NCBI GenBank assembly: GCA_937966555.1
Contig: CALCLY010000023.1
Location: 1 to 64,000, forward strand
Direction of reading: 5' to 3'
From: CALCLY01 sp900552775
GTDB lineage: Bacteria; Bacillota; Clostridia; UMGS1883; UMGS1540
DNA: 64,000 nt
Position numbers and translations under genes: made by a program. Positions 33,441-41,697 of this stretch are shown piece by piece; position 1 is the first letter of the stretch, and every line of letters starts with the position of its first letter. Below the pieces are notes generated by a model. It was not told the DNA's origin. It ran no database searches and was given only the letters and a program-made list of their open reading frames with translations.

Positions 33441-33722
33441 TTATTCTTCAAATTCAAATTCTTCATCCATGTGATTTTTGAAAATCTCAAAGATTTCCTG
33501 AAGGAGAGCTTCGTCTTCAATCGGCTCCAAAGCGTCTTCTTCATCATTAATATGCACGACACGCATTATAAGTACCTCGCACTCGTCAATGTCGTCGGGC
33601 GTTGCCGCGTCAACTCCACATGCATAAATTTCATCTCCGTGCTCTATAATGTCCAGTATTTCTATTTTATATTCTTTTCCTTCATCATCTGTAAAAGTTA
33701 CGATTCTTTCTGATTCTTCCAT
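33441..33722 (-). CDS. DUF1292 protein (YrzB-like)
   Basis: A 93-residue acidic protein with the DUF1292 pattern ERIVTFTDDEGKEYKIEILDIIEHGDEIYA and VLIMRV, ending in Glu-rich residues. Function is unknown. In many Firmicutes it follows ruvX (alaS-ruvX-yrzB order), as here, 19 nt downstream. The 6S RNA begins just after its stop codon. GGAGT precedes ATG 33722. Confidence 0.85.
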   Translation of the reverse strand: MEESERIVTFTDDEGKEYKIEILDIIEHGDEIYACGVDAATPDDIDECEVLIMRVVHINDEEDALEPIEDEALLQEIFEIFKNHMDEEFEFEE

Positions 33723-33741
33723 TTTAAACTCCTTAAAAAAT

Positions 33742-34152
33742 TTAATTCAAACTGTCAAGATACCCCTGCAAAATAAACACGGCAGACAAGGTATCGAGAA
33801 TGCCTTTGCGCTTTTTTCCGCTTACGGCGCCTTCGGAGAGTGTCCTGTGTGCGGCGGCGGTTGTGAGCCGTTCGTCCCAGAAAGTTACCTGCAGAGCGGA
33901 TTTTTTTTCGAGAGCTTCGGCAAAAATTTTTGTTTTTTCGGCGCGCTCTCCGAGTGTGCCATCCATATTTTTTGGCATCCCGAGAACAATTTTCTCGGCT
34001 CCGAGTTCAGCTGCCTTTTTTGCAACCTTTGCAACCTGTGTGCCGAAATCCTTTTCGGTTATTGTTTCCACTCCCTGGGCGGTTATGCCCAGAAGATCGC
34101 TCACGGCTATGCCTATTCTGCTGTCTCCGTAATCCACTCCCAAAACTCTCAA
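33742..34152 (-). CDS. ruvX: RuvX/YqgF Holliday junction resolvase-like nuclease
   Basis: A 136-residue RNase H-fold protein; family members act in pre-16S rRNA 5' processing or junction resolution. Motifs: VLGVDYGDSRIGIAVSD at residues 3-19 (first acidic residue), KIVLGMPKNMDGTLGERA and FWDERLTTAAAHRTL (further acidic residues). Length matches the family. The neighbour downstream is the DUF1292 gene, a conserved pairing. The ATG lies near a GGAGG-like AAACGGAGGC. Confidence 0.93.
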   Translation of the reverse strand: MRVLGVDYGDSRIGIAVSDLLGITAQGVETITEKDFGTQVAKVAKKAAELGAEKIVLGMPKNMDGTLGERAEKTKIFAEALEKKSALQVTFWDERLTTAAAHRTLSEGAVSGKKRKGILDTLSAVFILQGYLDSLN

Positions 34153-34324
34153 CCCAAAGCCTCCGTTTCCTTGTACTTAAATTTTATCACATTTGAGAAT
34201 ATAAATCAAGTGATTTTTGCTAAAAAGACAAAATGTATGTTGAGATTGACTTTTATGTATTGTCATGTTAAAATTATAAAAAAGCTGAAGTAACCCGAGC
34301 CGGGATTGTGAAAGGATGTTTTTT

Positions 34325-35317
34325 TTGAAATTATTATGTCCGAAAAACGGCGAATTGATTGAACTGCACACGGAGATACAGAAAAATCGGCTGGCTGATA
34401 AAAAATTTTCAAATGAACCCGGAAAAAAGATTGACTGGCTTGATCTTCACAAAGAAGGTGAGGACAGAAGTTTTTCAAAAAGTATTGTGTTTTCGTGGGA
34501 GGATGATTGCGCCGGCGGATATGTTTTCGAGCTTTGCGAAAACGAGAATTTTTGCAATCCTTTAATGCGCGAGTGCACAAAACCGTATACGGAAATAAAT
34601 AACTTATATATAGGAAGAACATATTTTTGGCGGGTGAGAACGGCAGATGAATGCTCCGAAACATATCGCTTTGAAACAGAAGCGTCCGCTCCGAGGTTTA
34701 TAACCGTTGAAGGGGTGAGCAATGTACGAGATATCGGCGGATGGAATTTGTGCGGAGGAGGAAAGATAAAGCAGGGACTTGTAATTCGCGGCGGAGAGAT
34801 GGAAATTCACCAGAACATTACGGAAAACGGTTTGAAAACAATGAAAGAAGTTTTGAAAATAAAAACCGATTTTGATTTAAGAGCGCCGGGTTTTGTCTCG
34901 GAATCCGCTTTAGGAAAAGATAAGCTATTGCTTATTCCGATTAAAGCCTACAGTGAATTTTTTGATGATGAGGAAAGTGCGCGAAAGGTTTTTGAGGTAT
35001 TTCAAAATGAGGAAAACTACCCAATTTATATTCACTGCTGGGGCGGCGCTGACAGGACGGGAACGGTTATTTTTATTCTTGAGGCAATTTTGGGCATGAG
35101 CCGGGAAGATTTGTTTTGTGATTACGAGCTTACATCTTTGGGAATATGGGGCGGCAGAACTGTCAATATAGACACTTTTGAAAATTTTTTAAACAGGCTT
35201 TCGGAGTATGGTGAAAAAGGTGATTCCATAAACGTTTTGTGTGAAAAGTTTTTGAAAAAAATCGGGCTGACAGACGTCGGAATAAAGCAGATACGGAATA
35301 TTCTGACTGAAAAATAA
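34325..35317 (+). CDS. Tyrosine/serine-type protein phosphatase with fibronectin-like N-terminus
   Basis: A 330-residue protein. Residues about 240-245 hold the Cys-X5-Arg phosphatase loop HCWGGADRTG (Cys238, Arg244), as in the Y_phosphatase3 family; the general-acid candidate is in the preceding region (FDLRAPGFV). The N-terminal 115 residues resemble a fibronectin III/purple-phosphatase-like domain (SKSIVFSWEDDCAGGYVFEL, TYFWRVRTAD), followed by the GVSNVRDIGGW signature. No signal peptide, so cytoplasmic. TTG 34325 is preferred to ATG 34316 because AAAGGA lies 8 nt before the TTG. Substrate unknown. It stands alone, divergent from ruvX. Confidence 0.85.
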   Translation: MKLLCPKNGELIELHTEIQKNRLADKKFSNEPGKKIDWLDLHKEGEDRSFSKSIVFSWEDDCAGGYVFELCENENFCNPLMRECTKPYTEINNLYIGRTYFWRVRTADECSETYRFETEASAPRFITVEGVSNVRDIGGWNLCGGGKIKQGLVIRGGEMEIHQNITENGLKTMKEVLKIKTDFDLRAPGFVSESALGKDKLLLIPIKAYSEFFDDEESARKVFEVFQNEENYPIYIHCWGGADRTGTVIFILEAILGMSREDLFCDYELTSLGIWGGRTVNIDTFENFLNRLSEYGEKGDSINVLCEKFLKKIGLTDVGIKQIRNILTEK

Positions 35318-35335
35318 AAATAATCAAAAAAACTA

Positions 35336-35364
35336 TTGATTTTTTTAAAATAGTATGTTATACT
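35336..35364 (+). promoter_or_regulatory. Promoter of rpmE
   Basis: TTGATT at 35336-35341, 17-bp spacer, TATACT at 35359-35364; the gene starts 45 nt on. Confidence 0.75.
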
Positions 35365-35408
35365 TGTGTAGTTAGAAAAATAGTTTTACGGTTAGAGAGG
35401 TGATATGA

Positions 35409-35612
35409 ATGCGTGAAGGAATTCATCCCGAATATAAACAGACGACAATAAAATGTGCTTGCGGCAACGTTATAGAGACAGGCTCAACAAAAGAGAACAT
35501 CAGTGTTGAAATTTGCTCTGCTTGCCATCCCTTTTTCACAGGTAAGCAGAAACTGGTTGACACAGGCGGTCGTGTTGAGAAGTTCAGAAAGAGATTCAAT
35601 TTGGACAAATAA
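35409..35612 (+). CDS. rpmE: 50S ribosomal protein bL31
   Basis: A 67-residue ribosomal protein of the large-subunit/small-subunit bridge region. Zinc-binding cysteines are present (KCACGN and CSACHP, the four-cysteine C+ form), with the typical VEICSACHPFFTGKQKLVDTGGRVEKFRKRF block. Starts at ATG 35409 after GAGAGGTGA. Monocistronic, with its own promoter and terminator. Confidence 0.97.
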   Translation: MREGIHPEYKQTTIKCACGNVIETGSTKENISVEICSACHPFFTGKQKLVDTGGRVEKFRKRFNLDK

Positions 35613-35616
35613 AGCT

Positions 35617-35647
35617 AAAAGCGCAGTATATGCGCTTTTTCTTTTTT
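35617..35647 (+). terminator. rpmE terminator
   Basis: AAGCGCA and TGCGCTT pair around a 5-nt loop, followed by TTTTTCTTTTTT. Confidence 0.85.
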
Positions 35648-35696
35648 GTGTACGGCGGATAACAGCCGAATTTAAGTGAGGAGAGCTAAGAAACAT

Positions 35697-36767
35697 ATGG
35701 CACGGATCGTGCATACGGGAGATTTGCATTTTTGCACCCCGTTTCAGGGATTTCCGCCGAATGTGGCGGAGCGTTTCAGAGAAGAGCAATTTGCGTCTTT
35801 TGAGAAAACTATAGAATATGTAAAAGAAATAAATGCCGATGCACTGCTTCTTGCAGGGGATTTGTTTGAGAACGAATATGTTTCCTACAGAATATTGGAG
35901 TTTTTGCGCCGCTGTTTTGCGAGTATACCGGAAACACATGTTTTTATTTCTCCGGGAAATCATGACTGTATCATGGGAAACGATATTTACGCTGCAGAGA
36001 GCCTTGGAGAAAACGTTACGGTTTTCGGTGAAGAAATTTCATGTGTGCTGCTGCCGGAGGCGGGGGTCAGGGTTTATGGCACGGGACTTTTAAATCAAAC
36101 GTCTCATAAGGATATATTACTCGGCTTTCATGCTCCGAGAGACGGGATTGCGAATATATTTCTTGCTCATTGCTCCCTTCCGCCTTACGGCGACCTTTGT
36201 CCTATTTCGGCGCGCCGCCTTTCGGAAAGCGGAATCGACTATTTTGCCGCCGGGCATATTCATTCGCACGAGGGGTTTAAAAAAGCCGGCAGCACCGTTT
36301 ACGCTTATTGCGGAACACCCGAAGGCAGATTTTTGGATGAATGCGGAAAAAAGGGCATTATAGCGGGAGATGTAACCGCGGAAAATGTTTCGCTGTCTTT
36401 TAAGAATACGGCAAAACGTGAAGTGCATAAGCTGAATGCGGATATTTCAGATGCTATCACATACGGCGATATAATCGGCAAACTTGGAAAACTTCGCAAA
36501 AATGATATATATAACATAGAACTTTGCGGAACAATCGGAAGAAATATGTTTTTTGACACAAATACGCTTTCGGAAATGCTATCGGAACGCGTTTTTTATG
36601 CAAATATAAAGTTTGCTGCCAAACGTGAGGAAAAAAAGCCGGACAGCATTGCGGAAAAACTTTTCGGAGAAATTCTGCACGAGAGGACAAAGAGCGGAGC
36701 AATTGCAGCTCAGGCTGAAAGGCTGGGACTTGCTGCGCTTCGCGGAGAAAAACTTGAAGAAATATAA
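35697..36767 (+). CDS. SbcD/YhaO-like calcineurin-type nuclease
   Basis: A 356-residue metallophosphoesterase. Motifs in order: GDLHF (residues 8-12), LLLAGDLFEN (about 55), SPGNHD (about 90), and GHIHSHE (about 190), the full set of binuclear metal ligands. It pairs with the AAA ATPase that starts 15 nt downstream, like Bacillus YhaO-YhaN or SbcD-SbcC, complexes that cut DNA ends or hairpins. ATG 35697 follows AGGAGAG; a GTG at 35676 is less likely. A repair role is inference from this pairing. Confidence 0.85.
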   Translation: MARIVHTGDLHFCTPFQGFPPNVAERFREEQFASFEKTIEYVKEINADALLLAGDLFENEYVSYRILEFLRRCFASIPETHVFISPGNHDCIMGNDIYAAESLGENVTVFGEEISCVLLPEAGVRVYGTGLLNQTSHKDILLGFHAPRDGIANIFLAHCSLPPYGDLCPISARRLSESGIDYFAAGHIHSHEGFKKAGSTVYAYCGTPEGRFLDECGKKGIIAGDVTAENVSLSFKNTAKREVHKLNADISDAITYGDIIGKLGKLRKNDIYNIELCGTIGRNMFFDTNTLSEMLSERVFYANIKFAAKREEKKPDSIAEKLFGEILHERTKSGAIAAQAERLGLAALRGEKLEEI

Positions 36768-36782
36768 CTTTGGAGTCTGCAT

Positions 36783-38747
36783 ATGAAAATAAATACACTG
36801 AAGATTATTTCATACGGAAAATTTCATAATAAAACAATAGAACTTTCCGGCGGACTTAACGTGATAACGGGCGGAAACGAAGCGGGAAAATCTACGGTAC
36901 TGTCTTTCATACGCAACATGCTTTACGGCTTCAAATCGGCGAGAGTTGCGGATATCGGCGGAAATGACAGAAAAAAATACATGCCGTGGGGAAGCGAAAA
37001 AATAATAGGTGAGCTTATTTTTACAAATGAAAAAGGGCGTACCGTCAGAATTTCGCGCACTGCCGGAAAAACTGCGGCGACCGATGAGTTTTCGGCGGTT
37101 GATGAGCTTACGGGGGACAAATATGATTATTCTCCCGAGGAGGAAACGGGCGTTACCGACGCGGCTTTTTTAAATACGCTCTGCATAAAGCAGCTTAAAA
37201 GCGCCATAAGCGGAGACGAATCGGAAATCACAAAAAGGCTTGCAAATATAAGTCTCGGCGCGGCAGAGAATATAAGCTGCGCCGAAGCTTTGAAAAGCCT
37301 TGAGACGGAGATGAAACGGTATAAACCTTTGCGCGGCGGAGGCGGAATACTTGCAGGACTGCGCGAGAGAATATCCGCACTTTCATCGGAACTTGCCGCG
37401 ACAGAGAGGAAAAGAGAAGAAGCATTTGAACTGCTCAAAAAAATTCGGATGCTTCGAAAAAATGCTGAAGATATCAGAAAAAAGCTTTCGGAGCTTGAAA
37501 CGCTGCGCGCTGCGGCGAGTACGGCTGAAGAATTTAAAAGACTTGCCGAGTGTGAAAAACGCTGCGCTGCTATTCGGGCGGGAATTGCGGAATACGAAAA
37601 AAAATCCGAGAAATACACAAGGGAAATAAGTGTTATGTCGGCGTATGCGGCAGAACCGTCTCCGGAAATGTTTAAATCTTCGGCGGATACAGAGACGCTG
37701 CATAAAATGCAGAAAAGATCCGCAAGAAAACTAATTTGCGGTTCCGTAATCTGCTTCGGTGCACTGACTGCCGCCTTGCTGACGGCAATTGTTTTTTTCA
37801 AAACGCCTTTGGCGGCAGTTTCCGTACCGGCAGTACTGATTGCGGATATATGCGTCTTGATGCGGCTGATCGGGAATAAAAAGAGAGTTTCAAACGAACT
37901 TGCCGAAGCGAAGAAACAAAACGCTGTCGTAAAGTCGGAGCTTAATAGGTACGGTGTTGCGAATATACGTGAATACACCGAAAAACGTGCAAAATATGCG
38001 GAACTCTCTGAAAAACTTCACAATGCGTTGTCCGCCATAAAAACATTGAGAGAAAGACTGGCTCCGCTTGAAGAAGAAATTGCGTCAAGCCGTATAAAAA
38101 CGGCAGGAAAAAAGCTGACGGAAAGTGATTTTGAATCAGACGATATAGAAGAGGAAGAGCGTTCACTGCGTGAGCTTTTGGAGGAGACTATGCGCGAAAA
38201 ATATGCTTCGGAGGCATATTTATCGGCGGAAGAAAGGAATACGCGCAGCTCAGACTTAATTCTTGCGGAGCGTTCCGCAGCCATGGCAGAGTTTGACCGG
38301 GCATGTGAAAAATATGAAGCTTTAAAGCTTGCAAAAGAATGTGTGGAAGAAACATATTCTCACATACGTTCGGATTTTACTCCGCGTATTAATGTCAGGG
38401 CTTCGGAAATATTCGAAAGAATCACATGCGGAAAATATGACAAAATTTCCGTGAATCAGAAACTAATACCTGCGGTTTTTTCAGACGGAATGAAAAATAT
38501 AGGGTATTTTTCGGGCGGAACTGTCGATCAGGCATATTTTGCCGTAAGGCTTGCTCTCTGCGATATGCTCTTTTCCGGAAGAAAGCCTGTATTTACGGAT
38601 GACGCTTTCTTGCAATACGATGCAAAAAGGCGTGATGCCGCATTGCGAGAGCTTGCGGAAAGGGCGGAAAGAAAAGAACAGATTGTAATTTTTGCTGCCG
38701 AAATTCCGGAAAATTTGCCGAATGACGCAAAAATAATATGTCTTTAG
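36783..38747 (+). CDS. YhaN-like AAA ATPase with internal membrane segments
   Basis: A 654-residue SMC/Rad50-like ATPase. Walker A is GGNEAGKST (residues 30-38); two coiled-coil stretches flank a hydrophobic pair of helices at about residues 314-365; the C-terminal ATPase half has YFSGGTVDQAYFAVRLALCD (signature) and a Walker B in PVFTDDAFLQYD. Like YhaN proteins, it is shorter than SbcC and has no zinc hook; instead the coiled coil has two predicted transmembrane segments, suggesting a membrane-tethered complex. Partner of the upstream nuclease gene. Confidence 0.82.
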   Translation: MKINTLKIISYGKFHNKTIELSGGLNVITGGNEAGKSTVLSFIRNMLYGFKSARVADIGGNDRKKYMPWGSEKIIGELIFTNEKGRTVRISRTAGKTAATDEFSAVDELTGDKYDYSPEEETGVTDAAFLNTLCIKQLKSAISGDESEITKRLANISLGAAENISCAEALKSLETEMKRYKPLRGGGGILAGLRERISALSSELAATERKREEAFELLKKIRMLRKNAEDIRKKLSELETLRAAASTAEEFKRLAECEKRCAAIRAGIAEYEKKSEKYTREISVMSAYAAEPSPEMFKSSADTETLHKMQKRSARKLICGSVICFGALTAALLTAIVFFKTPLAAVSVPAVLIADICVLMRLIGNKKRVSNELAEAKKQNAVVKSELNRYGVANIREYTEKRAKYAELSEKLHNALSAIKTLRERLAPLEEEIASSRIKTAGKKLTESDFESDDIEEEERSLRELLEETMREKYASEAYLSAEERNTRSSDLILAERSAAMAEFDRACEKYEALKLAKECVEETYSHIRSDFTPRINVRASEIFERITCGKYDKISVNQKLIPAVFSDGMKNIGYFSGGTVDQAYFAVRLALCDMLFSGRKPVFTDDAFLQYDAKRRDAALRELAERAERKEQIVIFAAEIPENLPNDAKIICL

Positions 38748-38779
38748 TTTAAAAATTATGTAAAAAAACAAAAAATATG

Positions 38780-38808
38780 TTGAACTGTACAAGATATTGT
38801 GGTATGAT
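38780..38808 (+). promoter_or_regulatory. Promoter of the SLH protein gene
   Basis: TTGAAC at 38780-38785, 17-bp spacer, TATGAT at 38803-38808, then the gene 36 nt further. Confidence 0.8.
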
Positions 38809-38843
38809 ATATCTATAATTAAAATATATGGGAGGGAACACTT

Positions 38844-40682
38844 TTGTTTAAGAAAGCTCTATCACTTATTTTGTCGGCATGCCTATGCTGCTCGCTTGTT
38901 GTCGGAGTAAGCGCTGCAAATACTTTCAGCGATGTTACAAATGAAAATTATCCGTGGGCTGTAAAAGAAATTGAAGAAATGGCATCGCGCGATATTATAA
39001 AAGGTTATTCAAACACTGTTTTTGCACCTGCCGATAAGGTGACAAAAATACAGTCTTTGTTGTTGGTCTCAAGAATAATAGGTTATTCCGAGAGTGATAA
39101 CGAGGAATACGTTGAAGCGGCGTACGCGGCTAACGAGGAGACTTTGGCTATATATTCAACGCCCTATAAAAAGGAAATTTCATATCTCTTGTATAAAGGC
39201 GTTCTTGAAGATGAGGAACTCCCTGTATACATAGGTGATGATAATGCTGATGTTCCGCTTAAGAGATATGAGGCTGCTGCCGTTATGACAAAAGCAATGG
39301 GGGCGGACGCTGCGGCGGCTGAAGCGCCGTCGGTTGTATTCTCGGATTCAGACGATATTCCGGCTTCTGCAAAACCGTATGTGAATTATGTGTATAATAC
39401 CGGACTTATGCTGGGCGTAAGCTCAAAAACGGGAGAAAATGAATTTTCGCCTCTTACAAACGTAACGCGTGCGCAAATGGCGGTAATGCTTTACAGAATG
39501 ATGCAGAAAATGGACGAAACAACCGAGTATGGAACGGTAGATAACGTAAATATTAATACAAAAACAATTATGATTAAAGATGAAGACGGCAAAACCTCCG
39601 GCGTATCGCTTCCCGCAAAGGATGACGATATACGTTATCTTACAGACGGTGTGCTTTCCTCTCTTGAAAAAATAACACCGCAGGCAAAAATAGCAATAAC
39701 ACGCCGCGGCGGTGAGGTAAGATTCATTGAAACAATAAGTGTTATAGGAGATACTGAGGTTGAAGGTGCGGTAAATTCAATTACAACATCTTCGAAGAAG
39801 ACTTCCATAAAGCTCAGAGATTTAGACAGTGACGAGATTGTTGAATATACCGTGGCAGACGATGTTTCGGTTACAAACAACGGTTCTCCGAGCACGTTGC
39901 AGTCCGTTAAAACTGGAATGTATGCAGTGCTTCAGCTCAAAAACGGAAAAGTTATAACAATAGACGCGTCGGCAAAAGATGCAACCGTTTCGGGAACCGT
40001 TAAAGACATTGTACTCACGCCGGAAGTTAAGCTTACACTTGAAACTTCAAGCGGAAAGACAGCCGATTATATATTTGACAGTGAAGCAACAGCAACAAGA
40101 AACGGTTCAAAGGCGGATATCAGTGATATTCTTATCGGAGATAAAGTTACTTTGACGCTTCTTTACAACAGAATATTCAAAGTTTCGGCACAAAGCAAAA
40201 GCTATACAAAAACCGGTACTATAGAATCAATTCTGATTGCAACATCACCTCAGATTACCTTAAAACAGTCGGACGGCACATCGGAGACATTCTCGGTTGC
40301 GAGAGACGCTTCCTTTAAAACGGACGGCAATGATGCTACAATTTATGACCTGAGACTCGGCTCAAATATAACGCTTAAAATCGAAGGAGAAACAGTGGTT
40401 TCCGCGGAATCTGTGGCTCCGATTGTATCGTCTGTATTAACGGGTACGGTTGAAACGGTTAACAGCGCATACGGATTTATGCTTTTGAATGTTGTCAACG
40501 CTCAGACGGGTGATGTTACTCAAACACAAATATTCCTTAAGAAAACAGGGCTTAAGATAATAGACAGCACAAGCGGCAAAGAAGTTTCGCTTACATCGCT
40601 TAAAAGCGGCATGAGCGTGTCCGTAACGGGAGTTATGAACACGGGCGCTTTTGAAGCTACCACGGTTATTATTCTTCCGTAA
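38844..40682 (+). CDS. SLH-domain cell-surface protein
   Basis: A 612-residue exported protein. The signal peptide is residues 1-24 (ending VSAA). Three S-layer homology-like units at about 25-80, 95-150 and 155-215 (TFSDVTNENYPWAVKEIEEMASRDIIKGYS; VTRAQMAVMLYRMMQ) would anchor it to the secondary cell-wall polymer. From about 225 to the end lie repeated beta-rich segments of about 80 residues with the pattern GTV..I....TLKQSDG..ETF.V..D..F..DG. TTG 38844 follows GGGAGGG. Function beyond surface display is not apparent; it stands as a single gene. Confidence 0.88.
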   Translation: MFKKALSLILSACLCCSLVVGVSAANTFSDVTNENYPWAVKEIEEMASRDIIKGYSNTVFAPADKVTKIQSLLLVSRIIGYSESDNEEYVEAAYAANEETLAIYSTPYKKEISYLLYKGVLEDEELPVYIGDDNADVPLKRYEAAAVMTKAMGADAAAAEAPSVVFSDSDDIPASAKPYVNYVYNTGLMLGVSSKTGENEFSPLTNVTRAQMAVMLYRMMQKMDETTEYGTVDNVNINTKTIMIKDEDGKTSGVSLPAKDDDIRYLTDGVLSSLEKITPQAKIAITRRGGEVRFIETISVIGDTEVEGAVNSITTSSKKTSIKLRDLDSDEIVEYTVADDVSVTNNGSPSTLQSVKTGMYAVLQLKNGKVITIDASAKDATVSGTVKDIVLTPEVKLTLETSSGKTADYIFDSEATATRNGSKADISDILIGDKVTLTLLYNRIFKVSAQSKSYTKTGTIESILIATSPQITLKQSDGTSETFSVARDASFKTDGNDATIYDLRLGSNITLKIEGETVVSAESVAPIVSSVLTGTVETVNSAYGFMLLNVVNAQTGDVTQTQIFLKKTGLKIIDSTSGKEVSLTSLKSGMSVSVTGVMNTGAFEATTVIILP

Positions 40683-40769
40683 TTTTCAATAGAATATTTT
40701 TAACGGGGCTGCGCGGGTATATACCTGACGCAGCTCTGATTTTTTTAATGTCTGAACGGAGATGAACAT

Positions 40770-41549
40770 ATGAAAATTTTTGATATGCATGTACATGTGT
40801 TTCCGGATGCGGTTGCACATAAAGCGGTAGATAATCTGGCGGATTACTATCATGTAAAAATGGCGTCCGGCGGCACTTTGGCGGATTTTGAGCAAAGTGT
40901 GCGTGAAACACCTGATATAAAAAAATGCCTTATTCACTCAACCGCAACGACGGCACATCAGGTTGAGAGCGTGAATAATTTTGTGGCATCGCTTATAAAT
41001 GATGATATTCTGGGATTTGGATCGATGCATCCCGATTACGGCGACATTGCCGGAGAAATGGACAGAATGATTTCTCTCGGGCTCAGAGGAATCAAGCTTC
41101 ACACGGATTTTCAGCGTTTTAATGCGGATTCCGATGAAGCGTGCAAAATTTATGAGTGTGCGGAAGGGAAACTTCCGATTTTGTTTCATGCCGGAGATAA
41201 AAATACAGATTTTTCAAGTCCGCGCAGAATACGCCATGTGCATGACATGTTCCCCAATCTTACTATAATTGCCGCACATCTCGGCGGCTACAGCGAGTGG
41301 GACGAAAGCGAAAAATATCTTGTCGGAACAGATGTGTATTTCGATACTTCAAGCGTTTTGCAGTCGATATCAAAAGAGCAGGCTGTCAGAATTATAAGAA
41401 ATCACGGCGCGGATAAATGCTTTTTCGGCACAGATTATCCCATGCATAACAGAGCGCTTGTTGAAAAGCAATTTTTAGAACTCGGTCTGACAGAAGAAGA
41501 AAATAGAAAAATCCTTTGGAATAACGCAATAAAGTTTTTTAATTTGTAA
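40770..41549 (+). CDS. Amidohydrolase-2 family metal-dependent hydrolase
   Basis: A 259-residue TIM-barrel hydrolase. The N-terminal FDMHVHVFP gives the His-X-His metal ligands; later motifs are GIKLHTDFQ, LFHAGDK, AAHLGGYSEWDES and FFGTDYPMH, the last with the catalytic Asp. Members decarboxylate or hydrolyse diverse small molecules, and the substrate cannot be told. GGAGATG precedes the ATG at 40770. It follows the SLH gene after 87 nt and might share its transcript. Confidence 0.85.
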   Translation: MKIFDMHVHVFPDAVAHKAVDNLADYYHVKMASGGTLADFEQSVRETPDIKKCLIHSTATTAHQVESVNNFVASLINDDILGFGSMHPDYGDIAGEMDRMISLGLRGIKLHTDFQRFNADSDEACKIYECAEGKLPILFHAGDKNTDFSSPRRIRHVHDMFPNLTIIAAHLGGYSEWDESEKYLVGTDVYFDTSSVLQSISKEQAVRIIRNHGADKCFFGTDYPMHNRALVEKQFLELGLTEEENRKILWNNAIKFFNL

Positions 41550-41609
41550 GAACAACAAATCAAATTTTTCCGGCATATTGAGTTCGGTGCCCATCCTCAG
41601 CCCTGTATG

Positions 41610-41637
41610 TTTACATAGAGTTAACATAGGATTAACG
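41610..41637 (+). promoter_or_regulatory. PHO box before the phosphate cotransporter
   Basis: Three direct hexamers at an exact 11-bp period: TTTACA (41610), TTAACA (41621), TTAACG (41632). This is the TT(A/T)ACA-N5 arrangement bound by PhoP in Firmicutes. A TAAAAT -10 box lies at 41659-41664, so the boxes stand at the -35/-60 region as in activated pst promoters. Confidence 0.75.
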
Positions 41638-41697
41638 CTGCTTTAGCGGAAAATATGGTAAAATAAATGTACATACGGAAAATTTTGAGGTGAACAA

